Below are positions 1 to 4,771 of a stretch of 8,299 nucleotides of DNA, piece after piece. This DNA comes from Actinomycetota bacterium (lineage in GTDB: Bacteria; Actinomycetota; Thermoleophilia; Gaiellales; Gaiellaceae). The position numbers and the translations under genes are program-made. The stretch is from positions 1 through 8,299 of the forward strand of contig VAXA01000208.1 of assembly GCA_005883365.1 (NCBI GenBank), written 5' to 3'. Position 1 is the first letter of the stretch. Each line of letters opens with the position of its first letter. A model generated the notes under the pieces. The model saw only the letters and a program-made list of their open reading frames with translations, searched no databases and had not been told where the DNA came from.

Positions 1-319
1 AGTGGAGCGCCGAACCAGCGACGACCGCGGAAGCCTCGCCGTCGCCGAGCGGTATCTCCTCCGCCGAGCCCTCCATCCCTTCGAGGCCGAGCCCGCGGAG
101 TACCGCGAGCATCCGTGGGTCCGGCTCGACCGCGACGACCCGCACGCCGAGCGCCGCCAGCGCCCGCGTCAGCTTTCCGGTGCCGGCTCCGAGCTCGACG
201 ACGAGCTGCGCGTCCTCGGGGACGAGCCAGCACGCCGCCTCCTCCGGCCACTCCGGCCGCGCGCGCTCGTAGGCGTCGGCATGTGCTCCGAACGTCAGCC
301 GCCGAGGAACCGCCGCCAC
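1..319 (-). CDS. SAM-dependent methyltransferase, class I, 5' part (runs off left edge)
   Basis: The 106 visible residues are the N-terminal half of a class I SAM-dependent methyltransferase, which would transfer a methyl group from S-adenosylmethionine in the cytoplasm; the acceptor cannot be told. The opening FGAHADAYERARPEWP (residues 10-25) is a typical lead-in of this family. Motif I, the glycine-rich SAM loop VELGAGTGKL, is at 41-50. The acidic end of strand 2, VVAVEPDPRML, is at 61-71, and the adenine-side region GSAEEIPLGDGEASAVV is at 84-100. The GTG start at 319 is the first possible one, because an in-frame TAG lies 12 bp upstream. An AGG is near it but there is no strong Shine-Dalgarno sequence. 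The stop of the small membrane protein gene is 13 bp upstream, so the two are probably co-transcribed. The family is clear; the substrate is unknown. Confidence 0.85.
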   Translation of the reverse strand, partial: MAAVPRRLTFGAHADAYERARPEWPEEAACWLVPEDAQLVVELGAGTGKLTRALAALGVRVVAVEPDPRMLAVLRGLGLEGMEGSAEEIPLGDGEASAVVAGSALH

Positions 320-332
320 CCTGTGAACCTAG

Positions 333-521
333 TCAGTGCGGCCGCCGGACGTGCCAGGCGCGGTAGCCGAGAGCCGCGGAGAGCGCGAAGAGCCCGCCGG
401 GAACCGCGAAGTACGGCAGCGCGTCCGACGAGTTGCTCGCGCCCCAGAAGACGAAGACGGCAAGCAGCGCGAGCAGCCCGATGACCGCCGCAAGGGACGA
501 GACGAGAGAGGCATGCGTCAT
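333..521 (-). CDS. Small two-helix membrane protein, unknown function
   Basis: This encodes 62 residues. A first hydrophobic helix covers about residues 7-27 (VSSLAAVIGLLALLAVFVFW region), then a short polar loop GASNSSDALP, then a second hydrophobic stretch at about 36-53, and a basic tail RAWHVRRPH. This is the shape of a small inner-membrane protein with a short loop; I do not recognise a named family. The ATG at 521 was chosen because the hydrophobic helix begins directly after it and longer in-frame versions only add arginine-rich sequence typical of a noncoding frame. No Shine-Dalgarno sequence precedes it. It ends 13 bp before the methyltransferase start, so it may share a transcript with it. 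Translation is plausible rather than proven. Confidence 0.6.
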   Translation of the reverse strand: MTHASLVSSLAAVIGLLALLAVFVFWGASNSSDALPYFAVPGGLFALSAALGYRAWHVRRPH

Positions 522-580
522 GGGGACGGCATTCCCGTCGCGCGCACGTATCGAACGCCGATTCAACGCGAAGAACGTGT

Positions 581-600
581 CGCGGCGGCGGATCGCCGCG
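581..600 (-). terminator. Hairpin after the CDF gene, possible terminator
   Basis: An inverted repeat with 7-bp arms, CGCGGCG and CGCCGCG, and a 6-nt loop begins 13 bp after the stop codon of the CDF transporter gene on the minus strand. It lacks a clear T-run, so it is a weak intrinsic terminator candidate. The rest of 522-613 presumably holds the promoter of the small membrane protein gene, but no convincing -35/-10 pair was found there. Confidence 0.3.
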
Positions 601-613
601 CCGTGAACCGCGT

Positions 614-1495
614 CTAGCGGATCTGGACGAGCTGGGCGGACGCGTGCTCGACCTGGAGGGTTGTGTGCTCCAGGCCGAAACGATCTCGCAGGAGCCCCTC
701 GAGCTCGCGCCGGATGCCGTGGCAGTCGGCCCCCGGCTCGACGAGGACGTGCGCCGAGAGGGTCGGGAACTCGGTCGTCACCTCCCAAACGTGGAGGTCG
801 TGCACCTCGACCACGCCGGGATGCGCCGCCATCGCGTTGCCGATCTCCTCCACCGGCAGCGCCGACGGCGCAATGTCGAGCAGTACGCGGCCGGAATCGC
901 GCAGCAACCGCCACGACGCCCACAGCATGAGCGCCGCGACGACCAGCGCCGCTACGGCGTCCGCGCGCACCCAGCCGGTCGCAAGGATCACGGCGCCGGC
1001 GATCGCGGTGGCGACGAAGGCGAAGAGGTCGTTCAGGACGTGCTGGAAGCTCCCCTCGACGTTGAGCGAGCCTCGGTTCGCGCCGGCGAGCTGCCACGTC
1101 GCGAACAGGTTGACGCCGATCCCCACCAGGGCGACGACGAGAATCGCGCTGCCGCTCGCGTGCGGCGGCGCCACGAGACGGCGAACGGCGCCGTAGACGA
1201 TCAGCCCGGCGAGCACGAGGAGCGCGGCGCCGTTCGCCTGCGCGGAGAGGATCTCCGAGCGCCGCAGCCCGAACGTCCGGTTCCCGTGCGCCGGCTGGGC
1301 GGCGAGGCGCAGCACCACGAGAGACATCGCGAGCGCGCCGGCATCGGTGAGCATGTGCGCCGCGTCAGAGAGGAGCGCGAGCGAGTGCGCGAGCAGGCCG
1401 ACGACGATCTCGCCGGCCATGAAGGAGAGGATCAGCGCGAGCGCAAGCCCGAGCCGACGCGCGTCCTCGCTCCTGTGGTGAGCGTGGTCGTGCAC
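614..1495 (-). CDS. CDF-family cation efflux transporter, zinc type (CzcD/ZitB-like)
   Basis: This is a 293-residue cation diffusion facilitator, an inner-membrane antiporter that expels divalent metal in exchange for protons. A short His-rich N-terminus (MHDHAHH) is followed by six predicted helices between about residues 14 and 200. A cytoplasmic ferredoxin-like dimerisation domain at about 210-290 contains VHDLHVWEVT (231-240). The transport-site residues are H47 and D51 in SLALLSDAAHMLTDA (helix 2) and H152 and D156 in FQHVLNDLF (helix 5). In this family a His/Asp set is typical of zinc-type members, whereas manganese-type members usually carry Asp-x3-Asp, so zinc (possibly Co or Cd) is inferred. 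The GTG start at 1495 is 7 bp after the stop of the flavodoxin gene, which suggests translational coupling. Length is normal for the family. Family is certain; metal is moderately sure. Confidence 0.93.
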   Translation of the reverse strand: MHDHAHHRSEDARRLGLALALILSFMAGEIVVGLLAHSLALLSDAAHMLTDAGALAMSLVVLRLAAQPAHGNRTFGLRRSEILSAQANGAALLVLAGLIVYGAVRRLVAPPHASGSAILVVALVGIGVNLFATWQLAGANRGSLNVEGSFQHVLNDLFAFVATAIAGAVILATGWVRADAVAALVVAALMLWASWRLLRDSGRVLLDIAPSALPVEEIGNAMAAHPGVVEVHDLHVWEVTTEFPTLSAHVLVEPGADCHGIRRELEGLLRDRFGLEHTTLQVEHASAQLVQIR

Positions 1496-1502
1496 CTGGC
1501 AA

Positions 1503-2015
1503 TCATGCCGCCGGGCTCATCACCTCGCTCGCCAGCGCCTGCCCCCACTCCGCCGCACGCTCGAGCTCTCCCTCCTCGAGCGGACCGGGTGTACCCGAGA
1601 CGAAGAAGCTCTCGGGCTCGACGGCCACGCGGTAGCCGCGACGGCGGATCCGGTGCGCAATTCCGTGCGCAGCGGAGCCGACGAGCAGCTCCGGCTTGTG
1701 CGCGCGGGTGTCGAACACGGCGAAGCTCGGCCCCCCGCAAAGCGGCAACTGCTCGATCCAGCCACGCACACCGATCCCCGTCTCGCCGGCACCGCCGCGC
1801 TGGTCGATCGCGCCCTGGCGCGAGCGGCCGCTCGACAGGCCGTGCACGTGGGTCGGCGCGCCGACGACGACCAGGTCGACGTGGAGCAGCGAGGGCAGCG
1901 GGTCGTCGACCGAGAGGACAGCGACGTCGCCCTCGGCCGCGAGGACGTCCGCGATCTCCTCCGCGATCCGCTGCGTGTTCCCGAACCAGGACTCATAGAC
2001 GACGAGCGATCTCAT
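1503..2015 (-). CDS. Flavodoxin-like (FMN-binding) protein
   Basis: This encodes a 170-residue cytoplasmic protein with a flavodoxin fold. It starts with strand 1 and the FMN phosphate loop, VVYESWFGNTQ (residues 5-15, key residues S9, G12, N13, T14). The second FMN-contacting loop is VVVGAPTHVHGLSS (49-62). A FAVFDTR strand is at 98-104 and a later strand-loop FFVSGTPGPL at 137-146. Known relatives bind FMN and carry electrons or are flavodoxin-domain proteins of unassigned partner; no partner is visible here. The ATG at 2015 is supported by a near-perfect Shine-Dalgarno sequence and directly precedes strand 1. A longer reading from 2108 adds only arginine-rich sequence. It lies upstream of the CDF exporter gene with a 7-bp gap and is divergent from the metalloregulator gene, so metal-responsive control is possible but unproven. 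Confidence 0.85.
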   Translation of the reverse strand: MRSLVVYESWFGNTQRIAEEIADVLAAEGDVAVLSVDDPLPSLLHVDLVVVGAPTHVHGLSSGRSRQGAIDQRGGAGETGIGVRGWIEQLPLCGGPSFAVFDTRAHKPELLVGSAAHGIAHRIRRRGYRVAVEPESFFVSGTPGPLEEGELERAAEWGQALASEVMSPAA

Positions 2016-2020
2016 CGCAC

Positions 2021-2027
2021 ACCTCCG
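2021..2027 (-). promoter_or_regulatory. Strong ribosome binding site of the flavodoxin gene
   Basis: CGGAGGT lies 5 nt before the ATG at 2015 on the minus strand. It is the only near-perfect Shine-Dalgarno sequence among the starts in this window, and it decides the start of the flavodoxin gene. No convincing minus-strand -35/-10 pair was recognised between it and 2126. Confidence 0.8.
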
Positions 2028-2091
2028 TTGTCTCTGCTCGGGACGGTCGCAAGGAAGAGGCGTGGACGCATCGGTGCGTGCACGGATCCAC

Positions 2092-2127
2092 TTGCTCGAA
2101 TACCGCACCTAATCTAGAATTTAGGCA
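2092..2127 (+). promoter_or_regulatory. Sigma-70-type promoter of the mntR-mntH operon, leaderless
   Basis: A -35 element TTGCTC (2092-2097), a 17-bp spacer and a -10 element TAGAAT (2115-2120) are followed, after 6 nt, by the A of the ATG at 2127. The usual spacing from -10 to transcript start places +1 exactly on the start codon, so the mRNA is predicted to be leaderless. Consistent with this, there is no properly spaced Shine-Dalgarno sequence before 2127. Leaderless transcripts are common in Actinomycetota. Confidence 0.65.
2108..2125. promoter_or_regulatory. Inverted repeat over the -10 box, candidate operator for the metalloregulator
   Basis: CCTAATCTAGAATTTAGG has 5-bp perfect arms (CCTAA at 2108-2112, TTAGG at 2121-2125) with 8 nt between. 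It covers the TAGAAT -10 box and ends 1 bp before the ATG. CCTAA/TTAGG words are the half-site words of DtxR-family operators, and a regulator of that family is encoded immediately downstream, so autorepression by blocking polymerase is the simplest reading. Caveat: in the canonical iron-type box the outer arms run TTAGG...CCTAA; here their order is reversed, so it is not a textbook IdeR/DtxR box. Confidence 0.5.
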
Positions 2128-2819
2128 TGGCTCAACTTCGGACACCCGAGGCACACGACCTCACCGTGGCCGTGCAGGACTACGCGAAGGCGATCTTCAC
2201 CCTCGAATCCCGCGACGGCGCCGCCTCGACCACCGACCTTGCGGCCCTCCTCGAGGTCCGCCCCGCGTCCGTCTCGGGGATGCTGCGCAAGCTCTCGGCG
2301 CTCGGGCTCGTCGAGCACGAGCGCTACCGGGGCGTCCGCCTCACCGGACGCGGCCGGCGCGTCGCCCTCGAGGTGATCCGCCACCACCGGCTCGTCGAGC
2401 TGTTCCTCGTCGAGAGCCTCGGCATGACCTGGGATGAGGTGCACGCGGAGGCCGAGGTGCTCGAGCACGCGCTCTCGGAGGAGCTCGAGGAGCTCATCGC
2501 CGCAAAGCTCGGCGACCCGACGGTCGACCCCCATGGCGACCCGATCCCCAGCCGCGAGCTGAAGCTCGCCGAGATCCCCGCTCCGACGCTCGAGGAGCTC
2601 GAGCCGGGCGAGGCGGCGACGTTCGTGCGCATCTCCGACGCCGAGCCCGAGATGCTCCGCTTCCTCGGCGAGCGCGGCATCGTCCCGGGTGCGCGGCTCA
2701 AGCTGGTCGAGCGGCAGCCGTTCGACGGCCCGCTCTTCGTCCGCGTCGGCCGCAACGTGCACGTCCTCGGCGCGACCCTCGCGCGCGCGATGCGCGTGCA
2801 GCGGGAACAGCCGGCGTGA
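2127..2819 (+). CDS. mntR: DtxR/MntR-family metal-dependent transcriptional regulator
   Basis: This 230-residue cytoplasmic repressor is predicted to bind DNA when loaded with Mn(II) or Fe(II). Domains in order are a winged helix-turn-helix (about 14-75, recognition region VRPASVSGMLRKLSALGLVE), a metal-binding/dimerisation domain (about 76-150, HRLVELFLVESLGM then HAEAEVLEHALSEEL), and a C-terminal SH3-like/FeoA domain (about 155-226). Aligned by eye with known members, D18 sits where MntR has Asp8 and DtxR has Met10, and E110 sits where DtxR has Cys102. E113 and H114 complete the site, and H87 and H106 are also conserved. Asp and Glu at those positions are the manganese-type choice, which the downstream NRAMP importer supports. 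Oddly, K21 occupies the position of Glu11 of Bacillus MntR. The gene overlaps mntH by 4 bp. Family is sure; Mn specificity is likely. Confidence 0.92.
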   Translation: MAQLRTPEAHDLTVAVQDYAKAIFTLESRDGAASTTDLAALLEVRPASVSGMLRKLSALGLVEHERYRGVRLTGRGRRVALEVIRHHRLVELFLVESLGMTWDEVHAEAEVLEHALSEELEELIAAKLGDPTVDPHGDPIPSRELKLAEIPAPTLEELEPGEAATFVRISDAEPEMLRFLGERGIVPGARLKLVERQPFDGPLFVRVGRNVHVLGATLARAMRVQREQPA

Positions 2820-4102
2820 GCGAGTCGGCCGAGGCCTACGACGCCTTCCGGCACGGCGCGACGCCGCTGCACACAATCCTCGCGCGCGGCCGCGTGCGGG
2901 CGATGCTCTCGATGCTCGGGCCCGCCTTCGTCGCCGCGGTCGCCTACGTCGATCCCGGCAACTTCGCGACGAACATCCAGGGCGGCGCCCGCTTCGGCTA
3001 CCTCCTGCTCTGGGTCGTGCTCGCCGCGAACCTCATGGCGATGCTGATCCAGTACCTCTCGGCCAAGCTCGGGGTGGTCACCGACCGGAACCTCCCGGAG
3101 CTGTGCCGCGAGCACTACCCACGACCGGTCGCGTGGGCGCTCTGGATCCAGGCCGAGGCGATGGCGATGGCGACCGACATCGCCGAGTTCCTCGGCGCGG
3201 CCCTCGGCCTCAACCTCCTCTTCCACGTGCCGCTCCTGCCGGCCGGCTTCATAACGGGTGCGATCGCATTCGTGCTCCTCGAGCTGCAGCGGCACGGCTT
3301 CCGGCGGTTCGAGCTCGCGATCACGGGGCTGCTCGGCTTGATCCTGCTGGGCTTCCTCTACGAGACGGTGAAGATCGAGCCGTCGGCGAGCGGCGCCGCG
3401 CACGGGCTCGTCCCACACCTGGACGGTTCGAGCTCCGTCTACCTCGCCGTGGGGATCATCGGCGCGACGGTGATGCCGCACGTGATCTACCTCCACTCGG
3501 CGCTGACCAAGGGACGGACTCCGGTGCGAAACGAGGCCGAGCGGACGCGGGTGTTGCGCTTTGGGCGGGCGGACGTGATCGTCGCGCTCGGCTTCGCCGG
3601 CCTCGTGAACATGGCGATGCTCGCCGTCGCCGCGAAGCTCTTCCACGATCGGCCCGGCTACTCGCACACGGACACGATCCAGGGCGCGCACGCGGGTTTC
3701 TCCCACCTGGTCGGCGGCACCGCCGCGCTCGCCTTCGCCGTCGCGCTGCTCGCTTCCGGGGCTTCGTCCTCGAGCGTCGGCACGTACGCCGGTCAGGTCG
3801 TGATGGCGGGCTTCGTCAACCTGCGGATCTCGGTGTTCGCGCGCCGCGCGCTGACGATGCTGCCGGCGCTCGTCGTGCTCGGCATCGGCGTCAGCCCGAC
3901 GAGCGCGCTCGTCCTCAGCCAGGTCGTGCTCTCCTTCGGGATCCCGTTCGCCCTCATCCCGCTCGTGCTGCTCACACGCCGCCGGGACGTGATGGGCGCC
4001 CACGTCAACCGGTTGCCGACCACAGTCGTCGCGGTCGGGATCGCCGCGCTGATCAGCGGCCTCAACGTCTTCCTGCTCGCGCAGACCGTCGGACTCGCGT
4101 AG
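2816..4102 (+). CDS. mntH: NRAMP-family Mn(II)/divalent metal importer
   Basis: This is a 428-residue inner-membrane, proton-coupled importer of Mn(II) and related metals. Eleven predicted helices span about residues 33-425, the normal number and length for bacterial members. The metal-site motifs are both present: AYVDPGNFATN in helix 1 (D46, N49) and GATVMPHVIYLHSAL in helix 6 (A217, M220, H222). Conserved acidic residues D121 and E124 lie in helix 3 (EAMAMATDIAEFLGA). The helix-8 region ASGASSSSVGTYAGQ (313-327) also fits the family. The GTG start at 2816 overlaps the stop of mntR in a GTGA, so the two are translationally coupled and presumably repressed together at high manganese. In the sequence given, the 3' end lies inside a perfect 200-bp tandem duplication, but the gene itself is complete and ends in the first copy. 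Confidence 0.95.
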   Translation: MSESAEAYDAFRHGATPLHTILARGRVRAMLSMLGPAFVAAVAYVDPGNFATNIQGGARFGYLLLWVVLAANLMAMLIQYLSAKLGVVTDRNLPELCREHYPRPVAWALWIQAEAMAMATDIAEFLGAALGLNLLFHVPLLPAGFITGAIAFVLLELQRHGFRRFELAITGLLGLILLGFLYETVKIEPSASGAAHGLVPHLDGSSSVYLAVGIIGATVMPHVIYLHSALTKGRTPVRNEAERTRVLRFGRADVIVALGFAGLVNMAMLAVAAKLFHDRPGYSHTDTIQGAHAGFSHLVGGTAALAFAVALLASGASSSSVGTYAGQVVMAGFVNLRISVFARRALTMLPALVVLGIGVSPTSALVLSQVVLSFGIPFALIPLVLLTRRRDVMGAHVNRLPTTVVAVGIAALISGLNVFLLAQTVGLA

Positions 4103-4258
4103 TCGGCTAGCGCCGCGACCCGGCGATCACGCCGGTGTCGAAGCCCATCCAGTGCATGCGGCCGAGCAGCCGCGCGTGCTCCACCTTCAGGCAGCGGTCC
4201 ATCACGACCGCGAGGCGGCCGTCCCGTGCGATCCGCGCTCCCTCCGCGCTGATGACCC
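4059..4258. repeat. 200-bp perfect tandem duplication, copy 1
   Basis: Every base from 4059 to 4258 is identical to 4259-4458; the match stops exactly at both ends (4058 against 4258, and 4259 against 4459, differ). This copy holds the genuine last 44 bp of mntH, its stop, a 4-bp gap and then a detached 3' fragment of the CoA-binding protein gene. Without the duplication the two convergent stop codons would be only 4 bp apart. There are no inverted repeats, target-site duplications or transposase remnants at the edges. Confidence 0.98.
4107..4258 (-). pseudogene. Detached 3' fragment of the CoA-binding protein gene
   Basis: This 152-bp stretch repeats codons for residue 106 to the stop of the intact gene at 4307-4771. 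It has no start codon of its own in the right frame. Because 200 is not a multiple of 3, reading into it from the neighbouring copy gives a shifted frame. It is a by-product of the tandem duplication and is not expected to make protein. Confidence 0.85.
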
Positions 4259-4302
4259 GCCTCAACGTCTTCCTGCTCGCGCAGACCGTCGGACTCGCGT
4301 AG
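4259..4302 (+). pseudogene. Orphan 3' fragment of mntH
   Basis: These 44 bp repeat the last 13 complete codons and the TAG stop of mntH. The intact importer ends upstream at 4102, so this piece is a leftover of the tandem duplication with no coding role. Confidence 0.85.
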
Positions 4303-4306
4303 TCGG

Positions 4307-4771
4307 CTAGCGCCGCGACCCGGCGATCACGCCGGTGTCGAAGCCCATCCAGTGCATGCGGCCGAGCAGCCGCGCGTGCTCCACCTTCAGGCAGCGGTCC
4401 ATCACGACCGCGAGGCGGCCGTCCCGTGCGATCCGCGCTCCCTCCGCGCTGATGACCCCGAACTGCAGCCACAACGCGCCCGCACCCACCTCGACCGCCT
4501 CGCGTGCGATCTCGGGGACTGCGGCAGGATCGCGAAAGACGTCGACGACGTCGATGTGCTCGGGCACGTCGCGCAGGCTCGGGTACACCTGCTCCCCAAG
4601 CACGTGCTCCTCGTTGGGGTTCACGGGGATGATGCGGTAGCCGTGCCGCTGCAGGTAGTAGCCGACGAAGTTGCTCGCACGCAGCTCGCTCGCCGAGAGC
4701 CCGACGATCGCGACGGTGCGCGCGTTCAGCACGATCTCCTGCATCGTGCGCCGGTCCTGAAACGCGTTCAC
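4307..4771 (-). CDS. CoA-binding domain (Rossmann-fold) protein, YccU-like
   Basis: This encodes a 154-residue cytoplasmic protein with a single CoA-binding Rossmann domain, the same fold as the nucleotide-binding part of succinyl-CoA synthetase. The phosphate-binding turn TVAIVGLSASELRASNFVG is at 19-37. IIPVNPNEEHVLGEQVYPSL (47-66) follows the second strand. LWLQFGVIS is at 100-108 and the family tail motif VMDRCLKVEHARL is at 123-135. Known relatives bind CoA in crystals, but their cellular role is not established. The GTG start at 4771 overlaps the metY stop (GTGA). An ATG nine codons in, at M10, is an alternative start that also leaves the whole domain intact. Coupling to metY suggests a role linked to acetyl-CoA-derived O-acetylhomoserine metabolism; that is inference. 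The last third lies in copy 2 of the tandem duplication but the gene is intact. Confidence 0.9.
   Translation of the reverse strand: MNAFQDRRTMQEIVLNARTVAIVGLSASELRASNFVGYYLQRHGYRIIPVNPNEEHVLGEQVYPSLRDVPEHIDVVDVFRDPAAVPEIAREAVEVGAGALWLQFGVISAEGARIARDGRLAVVMDRCLKVEHARLLGRMHWMGFDTGVIAGSRR
4320..4335. terminator. Short hairpin near the convergent gene ends
   Basis: CCGGCGATCACGCCGG forms a 6-bp stem with a 4-nt loop. Because of the duplication the same hairpin is also present at 4120-4135. It lies inside the last codons of the CoA-binding protein gene, just past the mntH stop in copy 1. It has no T-run, so a terminator role for mntH is only possible. Confidence 0.2.

Larger units (their letters stand above)
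4259..4458. repeat. 200-bp perfect tandem duplication, copy 2
   Basis: This is the second, directly adjacent copy of 4059-4258, identical at all 200 positions. It begins with a 44-bp orphan fragment of the 3' end of mntH (4259-4302, plus strand) and continues with the genuine 3' end of the CoA-binding protein gene (4307-4458, minus strand). The copy number and exact length need checking against raw reads. Confidence 0.98.

Noticed and set aside
543..553. Shared 11-mer CGATACGTGCG (minus strand here, plus strand at 6701-6711) as a common promoter element
   Set aside because: The distances to the starts differ (about 22 and 62 nt), no -35 pairing was found, and two occurrences in 8.3 kb are not enough evidence.
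2108..2125. Canonical IdeR/DtxR iron box
   Set aside because: The arms are present but in the order CCTAA...TTAGG, without the inner half-sites of the 19-bp consensus, so I call it only a candidate operator of a DtxR-type regulator.
644..2437. Long plus-strand open frame of about 600 codons opposite the CDF and flavodoxin genes
   Set aside because: Its product is rich in Arg, Ala, Pro and Gly without any domain pattern, and it is antisense to two genes with clear family motifs. In 70% G+C DNA such antisense frames stay open by chance.
2324..4003. Long minus-strand open frame opposite mntR and mntH
   Set aside because: It is an Arg/His/Glu-rich shadow antisense to two well-supported genes.
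4059..4458. Mobile element or CRISPR-like repeat as explanation of the 200-bp repeat
   Set aside because: Two abutting copies made of ordinary gene ends, with no terminal inverted repeats, target duplications, transposase or spacers.
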